Origin: Streptomyces sp. NBC_01465
Lineage (GTDB): Bacteria; Actinomycetota; Actinomycetes; Streptomycetales; Streptomycetaceae
DNA length: 64,000 bases
Direction: 5' to 3'
NCBI RefSeq assembly: GCF_036227325.1
Contig: NZ_CP109467.1
Location: 6,882,001-6,946,000, forward strand
The notes beneath the pieces are model-generated. The model had not been told where the DNA came from, ran no database searches, and was given only the letters and a program-made list of their open reading frames with translations. A program made the translations under genes and the position numbers. Each line of letters starts with the position of its first letter. Within the stretch, counting starts at the first letter, position 1. Shown piece after piece: positions 49,488-57,197 of this stretch.

Positions 49488-51647
49488 TCAGCCGGCCCGG
49501 TAGGCGTCCCAGACCGTCTGCGTCACCGTGTTCCCCGCGCTGTCGGACGCGGTCACCCGGAGCGCGGGCGTGGTGCCCGCGGCGGACGACGGCTGCAGCC
49601 ACAGCGCATGGAACCGGTTCGTGCCGGTCCTGACGGCGAGGGACCTGTGCCAGGTGGCGCCGCCGTCGTACGAGACCTCGACTCTCGCCCCGGCCGCCTC
49701 CGTCTGCTGCGCGATGCCCAGCTGGGAGACGGTCAACTCCATTGTGGCGACACGGCCGTTGACGGTGTTGTGGAGATCGGTGTCGAGGTCGTACCGCAGA
49801 TCCAGCAGCGGCAGCGCCGTGCAGGCTTCGCTCGTGAAGCAGTACGCCTTGCTCCGGTCGACGGTGTCCTCGGTCGGCCGCGCCTGGCGGAAGGTCCACT
49901 CGGTGCGGGCCCGGGTGGACGTCCTGGCCCCGGCGCGCTCGGTCTCGTACGCGATGCGGTAGGTGGCCTCCGGCTTGGGCACCGGCTGCTGTACGACGCC
50001 GAGCGTCTGGTCGCTCTCGTGGATCACCAGATCATCGGCGCTGATCTTCAGATGGGCGCCGGTGATGCCGCCCGCACTGTAGAGATGGCCCTCTCCGTTG
50101 TCGTGCTCGGGGTCCAGGACCAGAGTCAGCTGATTGCCGTTGCGGCAGGCCAGGCAGGTGGCCGTGTTCCACGGGATCCAGTCCCACTGCGGTCCGTGGC
50201 CGATCGGGGAGCCGCCCCAGTCGTCGCTGCTGTGGGCGCCCGGTGCGTAGGTGCGCCATCTGGCCGTGCGTACGGCCGACGAGGTGGCCGTGATCCGGCC
50301 GAAGGTCTCGCCCGCCGACCAGTACTCGGTGCGGCGCGAAGGCACCGTCACGGTGGCGTAGTTGTCGGCGGTGGTGAACCAGCGGTCCTTCCAGGTCTGG
50401 GTGACGATCGTCGCCGTGGCCGTTGCGTCCTCGTCGGCCGCGTACCGGGTGTCGACGGTCGCGAGATCCGCGGTGCGGGCCCGGAGGGTCTCCGTCGTGG
50501 CGTCGAGCGGGATGCCGTCACGGTCGTTGAAGTTGAGGCGGTACGCGTAGTCGTCGCCGTTCAGCGTCGCGGTGACACTGAGGTTGAAGACTCCGGGGCC
50601 GGGCGTGCCGGTTCGGGTCACGTAGAGCGGGGCGGTGCCGCTGGCGGCGAAGACCGGGACGGCGAAGAACTTCAGGTCGCCCCGGCTCATGAACGCCGTG
50701 TAGCTCTGCAGCTTCGCCGGCCGCGGGGTCTTGATCTGCACCGGTACGGCGGAGCTGAAGTCCATGACCGGCTCGGAGACGGGACCGTCCGCGCCGACGG
50801 TGATCTCGACGTCGCCCAGGTAGTTCGCGGTGGTCTTGTAGTCGGCGTCGTAGACCGCGTCCCTGGCCACCGCCGCATAGTGCCCGGCCGGGACCTCGCC
50901 GAAGTCGGCGTAGCCGTCGGCGCCCACGTCGGCGGAGCCGGTGCCGCCGGCCAGGAAGTCGTCGACGTTGTAGAGCTGCACGTCGAGGAACATCTTGGCG
51001 CCCGGCGCACGGACGACCTTCACGCGCAGGGGGTACGTGGGCTCGCCGGCGGGGGTGCTCGTGTCCGGGGCCTCGGCGGCCGCGGGGCCCGCGTAGGAGA
51101 TGCGCTTGACCGAGCCGAAGAGTTCCGCGGTGTGCCCGGAGGAGGTCTCCCGGCGCAGGGCGGCGCCCAGATCGCCGGCGTCGGTGACGTAACTCGTCCC
51201 CCCGGACACGGTGATGCCGGGGATCGCCGCGGGCGATGCCCCGTCCGCGTACGCGATGCTCACCGGGATGCGTCCGTCGCCGGACAGATGCGCGGCAAGG
51301 TTGCTGGTGTTGAACAGCTCGCGGTCCAGGACGCCCGAGGCCACCAACGGGGCGGCGGATTCCGGGACTTGGTACGTGTTCCCGGCGAGGTCCGTGTTGA
51401 TCGCCAGTGCGGGGACCGGCTCGCCCGGGGCGGGCAGCAGGGTGGCCGTCTTCCGGCCGAAGGGGCCGTCCGCCACAGTGAACTCGTCACCGGTGACAAG
51501 CGTGAGCCGGGGTGTCTGCACGGCCACAGGGCCAGGCACGGGAGCCGGTGGCGCGGTCTCCGATGCGCCCGCGGAAGGGGCGCCGAGCGTACCGGCGAGC
51601 AGGACGGCAGCCAGCGCTGCCTCGGTCAGGATCCGTAGGTGCCGCAT
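49488..51647 (-). CDS. Secreted S8-prodomain-like protein lacking a protease domain
   Basis: 719 residues with a Sec signal peptide (AALAAVLLAGTLGAPSAGASE). The next ~120 residues (RLTLVTGDEFTV, then GVLDRELFNTSNLAAHL) match the prodomain of large Streptomyces S8 peptidases such as the one at 61369 (TVTLVTGDKVLV, VDEQLFNVTGL). The catalytic D-H-S domain is entirely absent; the C-terminal ~500 residues are the beta-rich accessory part. It follows a complete S8 gene by 3 bp, so it may act as a secreted inhibitor, chaperone or substrate-binding partner. Confidence 0.78.
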   Translation of the reverse strand: MRHLRILTEAALAAVLLAGTLGAPSAGASETAPPAPVPGPVAVQTPRLTLVTGDEFTVADGPFGRKTATLLPAPGEPVPALAINTDLAGNTYQVPESAAPLVASGVLDRELFNTSNLAAHLSGDGRIPVSIAYADGASPAAIPGITVSGGTSYVTDAGDLGAALRRETSSGHTAELFGSVKRISYAGPAAAEAPDTSTPAGEPTYPLRVKVVRAPGAKMFLDVQLYNVDDFLAGGTGSADVGADGYADFGEVPAGHYAAVARDAVYDADYKTTANYLGDVEITVGADGPVSEPVMDFSSAVPVQIKTPRPAKLQSYTAFMSRGDLKFFAVPVFAASGTAPLYVTRTGTPGPGVFNLSVTATLNGDDYAYRLNFNDRDGIPLDATTETLRARTADLATVDTRYAADEDATATATIVTQTWKDRWFTTADNYATVTVPSRRTEYWSAGETFGRITATSSAVRTARWRTYAPGAHSSDDWGGSPIGHGPQWDWIPWNTATCLACRNGNQLTLVLDPEHDNGEGHLYSAGGITGAHLKISADDLVIHESDQTLGVVQQPVPKPEATYRIAYETERAGARTSTRARTEWTFRQARPTEDTVDRSKAYCFTSEACTALPLLDLRYDLDTDLHNTVNGRVATMELTVSQLGIAQQTEAAGARVEVSYDGGATWHRSLAVRTGTNRFHALWLQPSSAAGTTPALRVTASDSAGNTVTQTVWDAYRAG

Positions 51648-51650
51648 CGG

Positions 51651-53210
51651 TCAGAACTCCAGATTCCATCGGTCGATCAGGCCCGAGTCGTACGCGCTGA
51701 CGTCCTGGACGCGCAGCTTCCAGGTGCCGTTCGCGGGGTGCCCGCTCGCATCGGTGTGGAAGGTCTTGACGAGATCGGGCGTGTACGCCCACGGGTCGGG
51801 GGCCTGCAGCGCGATGACGGCGCCGTCCGGCGCGACCAGGTCGATCCGCAGATCACCGGGGTACGGGTGGACGATCTTCACCTGGACCGCCAGATCGGCC
51901 AGTGCGCCCGCGTCCATGTTCTTGACGTCGAGGGGGCTCTCCACGGCGTCCCCGGCGTCCGGGATCGGAACGTCCGCGGTCGCCTCGAAGAAGGGTCCTG
52001 GCCGCTCGCCCTGTGTGGTGAACAGCAGCCGGTCCGGGGAGCCCTGGGGGTCCTCCACGACATCGGGGGTCGCGGCGTCCAGCAGCCCCGCCGACACCTG
52101 GTCCGGCGCGGCGTCCGGGTGCCCGGCGAGGTAGAGCGCGGCCGCGGCCGCGACGTGGGGCGTCGCCATCGACGTACCGCTGATGGTCCGGGACGCGGTG
52201 GCGCTGTCGTACCAGGCCGACGTGATGTCCACGCCCGGCGCGAAGAGGTCCACGCAGGAGCCGTAGTTCGAGAAGTCGGCCCGGACGTCCCACCGGTCCG
52301 TCGCACCCACGGTGAGCGCTTCGGCGACACGGCCGGGGCTGCTGTCGCACGCGTCGGCGGCGTCGTTCCCCGCCGCGAGGGCGTAGGTGACGCCGGAGGC
52401 GACGGAGTTGCGCACCGCGGTGTCGAGCGCGGTGCTGAGGCCGCCGCCCAGGCTCATATTGGCGACCGAAGGGCCCTGGTGGTGGGCGGTCACCCAGTCG
52501 ACCCCGGCGATGACACCGGTGATCGATCCGCTGCCGGTGCAGCCCAGCACGCGTACGCCGACGAGCTTCACGCCCTTCGCCACGCCGTACCGGGTGCCGC
52601 CGACGGTTCCCGCGACATGGGTGCCGTGGCCGTTGCAGTCCGTACTGTCGGCATCGTTGTCAACGAAGTCGTAGCCGCTCGTCGCACGCCCGCCGAAGTC
52701 GCTGTGCGCGGCGTTGATGCCGGTGTCGATGATGTACGCGGTGACATTCGACGCCTGCGTCGCGGTGGTGTAGCTGCCGGTGAGCGGCCGGGCGGTCTGG
52801 TCGATCCGGTCGAGCCCCCAGGACGGCGGGTCCGGCTGGACGTCGGTGGCCCGCACACGCCGGTCCTGTTCGACGTAGGCCACCGCCGGATCGGTGGCGA
52901 GTCGCTCGGCGTCGGCCGCGCGCATGTGCACAGCGAAGCCGCGCAGCGCGCTCCTGTAGGTGTGCCGGACCGTGCCGCCGTGGCGGACGGCCAGGTCCTT
53001 CGCCACCGCGGGCACATCGAGGGCCCGGAGTCCGGCGTTCTCCTTGAGTACGACGAGATAGCTGTCCTTGAGGGCCGAGGCCGCTCCGGCGTTCCGTATG
53101 TGTCCCGCGGCGGGAGAGAGCGGAACCGCGGTCGCCGGCGCGATCGGCAGCAGGGCGAGAGCGAACAGGGCGACGACGCCGAGGGCGGGCCCGGCCGGCC
53201 GTCTGAGCAT
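51651..53210 (-). CDS. Secreted subtilisin-like S8 peptidase with P-domain
   Basis: 519 residues: Sec signal peptide, I9-type propeptide (SYLVVLKENAGLRALD), catalytic domain with D162 in IIDTGIN, the histidine in CNGHGTHVAG and the serine in SGTSMATPHVA, and a C-terminal proprotein-convertase P-domain (VQVKIVHPYPGDLRIDLVAPDG, NGTWKLRVQDV). A serine protease acting outside the cell. GGAGG precedes the ATG by 7 nt. It forms an operon with the protease-less homologue downstream. Confidence 0.92.
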   Translation of the reverse strand: MLRRPAGPALGVVALFALALLPIAPATAVPLSPAAGHIRNAGAASALKDSYLVVLKENAGLRALDVPAVAKDLAVRHGGTVRHTYRSALRGFAVHMRAADAERLATDPAVAYVEQDRRVRATDVQPDPPSWGLDRIDQTARPLTGSYTTATQASNVTAYIIDTGINAAHSDFGGRATSGYDFVDNDADSTDCNGHGTHVAGTVGGTRYGVAKGVKLVGVRVLGCTGSGSITGVIAGVDWVTAHHQGPSVANMSLGGGLSTALDTAVRNSVASGVTYALAAGNDAADACDSSPGRVAEALTVGATDRWDVRADFSNYGSCVDLFAPGVDITSAWYDSATASRTISGTSMATPHVAAAAALYLAGHPDAAPDQVSAGLLDAATPDVVEDPQGSPDRLLFTTQGERPGPFFEATADVPIPDAGDAVESPLDVKNMDAGALADLAVQVKIVHPYPGDLRIDLVAPDGAVIALQAPDPWAYTPDLVKTFHTDASGHPANGTWKLRVQDVSAYDSGLIDRWNLEF

Positions 53211-53335
53211 GGAAGTGCCTCCAGGGTTGACGGATTCCTGCAGTCCGCCGACACCCTCCCCGCTCGTTGTTACGGATCACCGCGTCCGCGCTTGACGTGA
53301 ACCCGCCATGTCCACTCCTCGCCAGCGGGTGCCGG

Positions 53336-53355
53336 ACAGGGACTTAGGTCCCGGC
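53336..53355. promoter_or_regulatory. DosR/OsdR-type operator
   Basis: GGGACTTAGGTCCC (53339-53352) is one base from the DosR core palindrome. It sits in the 290-bp divergent region between the S8 peptidase (start 53210) and M23 peptidase (start 53501) genes. No other gene is seen in that region. Confidence 0.6.
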
Positions 53356-53500
53356 AGGGGTGGTGACCGGTCCTCCTTCGCTCCGGGAACGGTCCACTTT
53401 CGAGGACTGCCCCGGGCAGGGCCCGGAAGTGAAGGTGGATTCACCAGGCCGGGAGCCACCCCGGCACTGCACCCCGCACCCCCCACGTAAGGAATCCCGC

Positions 53501-54025
53501 ATGTCCTTCGCCCTTGCCGCCCCCGCCCGCCGCACCCGTGTCCTCGCCGGCTTCGTTGTCGCCGGGGCCTCCGCTTCCCTCGTGGCCACGGCGATCCCCG
53601 CAGCTGCGGCCCCGGCCGCCAAGAGCAAGGGCTCCGCTCCGGTCGAGGCCGACCTCGGCACCGGCTACCGCACCCCGGGCGGCTGGGCCGCCGGCTACCA
53701 CACCGGCATCGACTTCCCGGTCTCGTCGGGTACGAAGATCAAGGCCGTGAACGCCGGCACCGTCGTCACGTCGGGCTGGCAGGGCTCGTACGGCAATGCT
53801 GTGATCATCAAGCACAAGGACGGCGTGTACACCCTCTCCGCCCATCTGACCTCGACCTCTGTTTCCGCAGGTCAGAAGGTCAAGGCCGGTCAGAAGATCG
53901 GGCTGTCCGGGACCACTGGAAACTCGACCGGACCGCACCTCCACTTCGAGGCCCGCTCCAGCAACAGCTACGGCGCCCACGTCGACCCGGTCGCCTACCT
54001 CAAGCGCATCGGCGTCAACCTGTAA
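53501..54025 (+). CDS. Secreted M23 family metallopeptidase
   Basis: 174 residues. Sec signal peptide (RTRVLAGFVVAGASASLVA, AxA at APAAA) then a LytM domain with YHTGIDFPV and GPHLHFEAR zinc motifs, and the conserved YGNAVIIKHKDG strand. It is the exported counterpart of the intracellular-looking M23-LysM protein at 44.3 kb, but without LysM. It cleaves peptidoglycan cross-links. AAGGAA lies about 7 nt before the ATG. Confidence 0.92.
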   Translation: MSFALAAPARRTRVLAGFVVAGASASLVATAIPAAAAPAAKSKGSAPVEADLGTGYRTPGGWAAGYHTGIDFPVSSGTKIKAVNAGTVVTSGWQGSYGNAVIIKHKDGVYTLSAHLTSTSVSAGQKVKAGQKIGLSGTTGNSTGPHLHFEARSSNSYGAHVDPVAYLKRIGVNL

Positions 54026-54169
54026 GGCGTCCGGTCCGCAGAGTTCTCCAGTAAATCGGTGGCCTTGTTCCACCGGGCGGGGTTATGGTTCTGATCGTTC
54101 CGGGGCGTGCACGTGTGCCGCACCCGGAGTGATCGTGCCGGTTCGTCGAGAAGCAGGAGGTGGATTGTG

Positions 54170-54244
54170 ATGACTGTCAACGTGACGGGCGTTGCCCGCG
54201 TTCAGGAGTTCATCATCGTTTCCATCCCTGTGGTCTCCGGCTGA
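54170..54244 (+). CDS. 24-codon ORF with strong ribosome-binding site before rsgA
   Basis: Encodes MTVNVTGVARVQEFIIVS followed by IPVVSG and a TGA. AGGAGG lies 9 nt before the ATG (6 nt before a preceding in-frame GTG), better than the site of the following rsgA. It ends 43 bp before the rsgA start. It may be a leader peptide or a small protein; I recognise no family. Confidence 0.5.
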   Translation: MTVNVTGVARVQEFIIVSIPVVSG

Positions 54245-54287
54245 CACCTCTTCTTCGCCGGGACCGCCCTTTGAAGGGTTTCCCGCG

Positions 54288-55415
54288 TTGTCCAACGCTT
54301 CGTTCCACACGTCTTCTCTCTCCTCCACCACCGCTCAGCACCCCCTCGCCGCGCACGGCTGGGACCAGGGCTGGGCCGACGCTTTCTCCCCGTACGCCGA
54401 GCAGGGCCTGGTGCCCGGCCGTGTCGTACGGGTCGACCGCGGCCAGTGCGACGTCATCACTCCCGACGGGCTCGTACGGGCCGACACCGAATTCGTGGTG
54501 CCGCGCGACCCGATGAAGGTCGTGTGCACCGGTGACTGGTGCGCCGTCGACCGGGCCGGGGATCCCCGGTACGTAAGGACGCTGCTGCCGCGGCGTACCG
54601 CCTTCGTCCGCTCCACGTCGTCCAAGCGCTCCGAGGGCCAGATCCTCGCGGCCAACGTCGACCACGCGATCATCGCGGTCTCGCTCGCCGTCGAGCTCGA
54701 CCTCGGCCGCATCGAGCGCTTCCTCGCCCTGGCCTGGGAGTCGGGCGCCCAGCCGCTGGTCGTGCTCACCAAGGCGGACCTGGTGCCGGACGCCACCGGA
54801 CTCTCGTACCTCGTCGAGGACGTCGAGACCGCGGCTCCCGGTGTGCAGGTGCTGCCCGTCAGTTCGGCCACCGGGGACGGGGTCGACGTACTCGGCGCGA
54901 TCGTCGGCGGCGGTACGAGCGTGCTGCTCGGCGTCTCCGGCGCCGGGAAGTCCACCCTCGCCAACGCCCTGCTCGGCGAGCAGGTCATGGAGGTGCAGGC
55001 CACCCGTGACGCCGACGGCAAGGGCCGGCACACCACCACCACCCGCAACCTCCTGGTGATGCCCTCCGGGGGCGTGCTCATCGACACCCCCGGGCTGCGC
55101 GGCGTCGGGCTCTGGGACGCCGAGACCGGGGTCGGTCAGGTGTTCTCCGAGATCGAGGAGTTCGCCGCCGAGTGCCGGTTCCACGACTGCGCCCACGAGG
55201 CGGAGCCGGGGTGCGCGGTGCTCGCTGCCCTCGACGACGGTGTGCTGCCCGTGCGCCGTCTGGAGAGCTACCGCAAGCTGCTCCGCGAGAACCAGCGCAT
55301 CGTCGCCAAGACCGACGCCCGGATGCGCGCCGAGATCCGCAAGGACTGGAAGGCGAAGGGCGCGGAGGGGCGGGCCGCCATGGAGGCCAAGCGCGGCAAG
55401 GTCCGCAAGCCGTGA
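54288..55415 (+). CDS. rsgA: Ribosome small-subunit GTPase RsgA (YjeQ)
   Basis: About 375 residues: an OB-fold (GRVVRVDRGQCDVITPDG), a circularly permuted GTPase domain with G4 TKADL, G1 GVSGAGKST and G3 DTPG in that order, and a zinc-binding tail (CRFHDCAHEAEPGC). It helps mature and release the 30S subunit using GTP. The TTG at 54288 has GAAGGG 9 nt upstream and gives a start like homologues; an ATG at 54192 would overlap the preceding 24-codon ORF. Confidence 0.93.
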   Translation: MSNASFHTSSLSSTTAQHPLAAHGWDQGWADAFSPYAEQGLVPGRVVRVDRGQCDVITPDGLVRADTEFVVPRDPMKVVCTGDWCAVDRAGDPRYVRTLLPRRTAFVRSTSSKRSEGQILAANVDHAIIAVSLAVELDLGRIERFLALAWESGAQPLVVLTKADLVPDATGLSYLVEDVETAAPGVQVLPVSSATGDGVDVLGAIVGGGTSVLLGVSGAGKSTLANALLGEQVMEVQATRDADGKGRHTTTTRNLLVMPSGGVLIDTPGLRGVGLWDAETGVGQVFSEIEEFAAECRFHDCAHEAEPGCAVLAALDDGVLPVRRLESYRKLLRENQRIVAKTDARMRAEIRKDWKAKGAEGRAAMEAKRGKVRKP

Positions 55416-55478
55416 CGCGGTGAGCGCGGTGTCCGATTCCCGCCAGTCGGAGCGCGTGCGCTGTCGCACACTGGACTC

Positions 55479-56798
55479 GTGATGATGGACGACGAGACCA
55501 GTTACGAAGCGGTGAGCAGCCGCGACGCGCGCTTCGACGGGGAGTTCTTCTTCGCCGTGAAGACCACGGGGATCTACTGCCGGCCGAGTTGCCCGGCCGT
55601 GACCCCCAAGCGCAAGAACGTCTGTTTCTACCCGACCGCGGCGGCGGCCCAGGGCTCCGGCTTCCGGGCCTGCCGCCGCTGCCGCCCCGACGCCGTACCG
55701 GGGTCGGCCGCATGGAACGTACGGGCCGACACCGTCGGCCGGGCCATGCGCATGATCAGCGACGGTGTCGTCGACCGCGAAGGCGTACCGGGGCTCGCAG
55801 GGCGGCTCGGCTACAGCGCCCGCCAGGTGCAGCGTCAGCTGACGGCGGAGGTCGGCGCCGGTCCCGTCGCCCTCGCCCGCGCCCAACGGGCGCACACCGC
55901 ACGGCTGTTGCTGCAGACCACCGCACTGCCCGTCACGGAGATCGTCTTTGCGGCGGGTTTCGCCAGCGTGAGGCAGTTCAACGACACGATCCGGCAGATC
56001 TACGCCCGTACGCCCACTGAGTTGCGCGCCGAGTCCGCCACCCCGGCCGTCCTGACGGCCGCCGGTGTTCCGCTGCGGCTCGCCTACCGGGGCGCCTACG
56101 CCCGCCGCGAGACCTTCGACCTGCTCGCCGGCGAGGTGATCGCTGGCATCGAGGAGATCGTCGGGGAACCCGGCGCCCGAACCTACCGGCGCACCCTGCG
56201 GCTCCCGTACGGCTCGGGGATCGCCGCCGTCGACGAGAAGTCCGGCGGGCGCTGGCTGGAGGCGCGGCTCCACCTCACCGATCTGCGCGATCTCACCACC
56301 GCCGTACAGCGCCTGCGCCGCCTCCTCGACCTCGACGCCGACCCGTACGCCATCGACGAACGCCTCGGCGTCGACCCCCGCCTCGCCCCGCTGGTCGCGG
56401 CCAGGCCCGGACTGCGGTCGCCCGGCACCGCCGACCCTGAAGAGTTCGCCGTACGGGCGATCCTGGGGCGCGAGGCCGCCGGGCGGCTGGTGGAGAGCCG
56501 CGGGAAAGTCCTCGACCGCCCCTGCGGCGGGCTCACCCACCTCTTCCCCGAGGCGGGCGAACTCGGTCTGCTCGGGGGCGTACGGCTGGACCCCGGGGCC
56601 GACCGAGACGAGGCGGAAGCGGCGCTGCTCGCCCTGGACGGGGTGAGCGCGGAGACCGCCGCGCTGATCCGGATGCGGGCCCTCGGCGACCCCGACGTCG
56701 CACTCGGGGGCGAGGGCGACGACGAGGCGTGGCGGCCGTGGCGGTCGTACGCCGTACGGCATCTCACGCTTGGTCGAGACCCCAGCTGTGAATCTTGA
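55479..56798 (+). CDS. Ada-like AraC regulator fused to AlkA DNA glycosylase
   Basis: 439 residues. The N-terminal Ada zinc domain has C34-x3-C38 (YCRPSCPA) and a second CRRC pair; C34 would take methyl groups from methylphosphotriesters. An AraC-type helix-turn-helix follows (SARQVQRQLTAEVG, VTEIVFAAGFASVRQFN), then AlkA: an N-terminal subdomain and HhH-GPD (LLALDGVSAETAALIRMRALGDPDVAL). It senses and repairs alkylation damage. Such fusions are usual in actinobacteria. Its final 35 bp overlap the convergent PPOX gene. Confidence 0.92.
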   Translation: MMMDDETSYEAVSSRDARFDGEFFFAVKTTGIYCRPSCPAVTPKRKNVCFYPTAAAAQGSGFRACRRCRPDAVPGSAAWNVRADTVGRAMRMISDGVVDREGVPGLAGRLGYSARQVQRQLTAEVGAGPVALARAQRAHTARLLLQTTALPVTEIVFAAGFASVRQFNDTIRQIYARTPTELRAESATPAVLTAAGVPLRLAYRGAYARRETFDLLAGEVIAGIEEIVGEPGARTYRRTLRLPYGSGIAAVDEKSGGRWLEARLHLTDLRDLTTAVQRLRRLLDLDADPYAIDERLGVDPRLAPLVAARPGLRSPGTADPEEFAVRAILGREAAGRLVESRGKVLDRPCGGLTHLFPEAGELGLLGGVRLDPGADRDEAEAALLALDGVSAETAALIRMRALGDPDVALGGEGDDEAWRPWRSYAVRHLTLGRDPSCES

Positions 56799-57135
56799 GC
56801 GGGTGGATGCGGATGAGCTCCTCGCTGAAGTGCGGCCCCAACTCGTGCGGCCCGGTGAGCAGTTCGGCCTCGCCGCGGATCTCCACACCGCGCACGGTCC
56901 ACGGCTTGAGGCTCACCACGTCGTCGACGACCAGGGCGACCTTCGGGTTGGCCTGGAGGTTGCGCCACTTCTTAGTTGTCCCCAGGGCATAGCCGCCGAT
57001 CAGGACGGTGCCGTCGTCCTGCGGGAAGAAACCGACCGGATTGGCCTGCGGCTGCCCCTTGGGGTCGACCGTCGCCAGGCGTCCCAGTCGCTGGGACGTG
57101 AGGTACGCGCGTTCCGCCTCGCTGAATTCGCTCAT
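56764..57135 (-). CDS. PPOX-class F420/FMN-dependent oxidoreductase
   Basis: 123 residues of the split-beta-barrel pyridoxamine-5-phosphate-oxidase-like family: LGRLATVDPKGQPQANPVGF, then IGGYALGTTKKWRNLQANPKVALVVDD. This size matches the F420-dependent group common in actinobacteria. The substrate is unknown. The start at the ATG at 57135 is normal for the family; the frame is open upstream but basic. Convergent overlap with the Ada-AlkA gene. Confidence 0.85.
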   Translation of the reverse strand: MSEFSEAERAYLTSQRLGRLATVDPKGQPQANPVGFFPQDDGTVLIGGYALGTTKKWRNLQANPKVALVVDDVVSLKPWTVRGVEIRGEAELLTGPHELGPHFSEELIRIHPLKIHSWGLDQA

Positions 57136-57197
57136 GCGGCCAGCATCGCGCGCGTACCCCTCTCCGCGCATCGGAGATCGGTCCTAGGACTTCAGGC

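Noticed and set aside
53211..53500. Possible ydaO riboswitch before the secreted M23 peptidase, as found before some Streptomyces wall hydrolases
   Set aside because: The conserved closing segment of the aptamer is not present; the visible structure is the GGGAC-type dyad instead.
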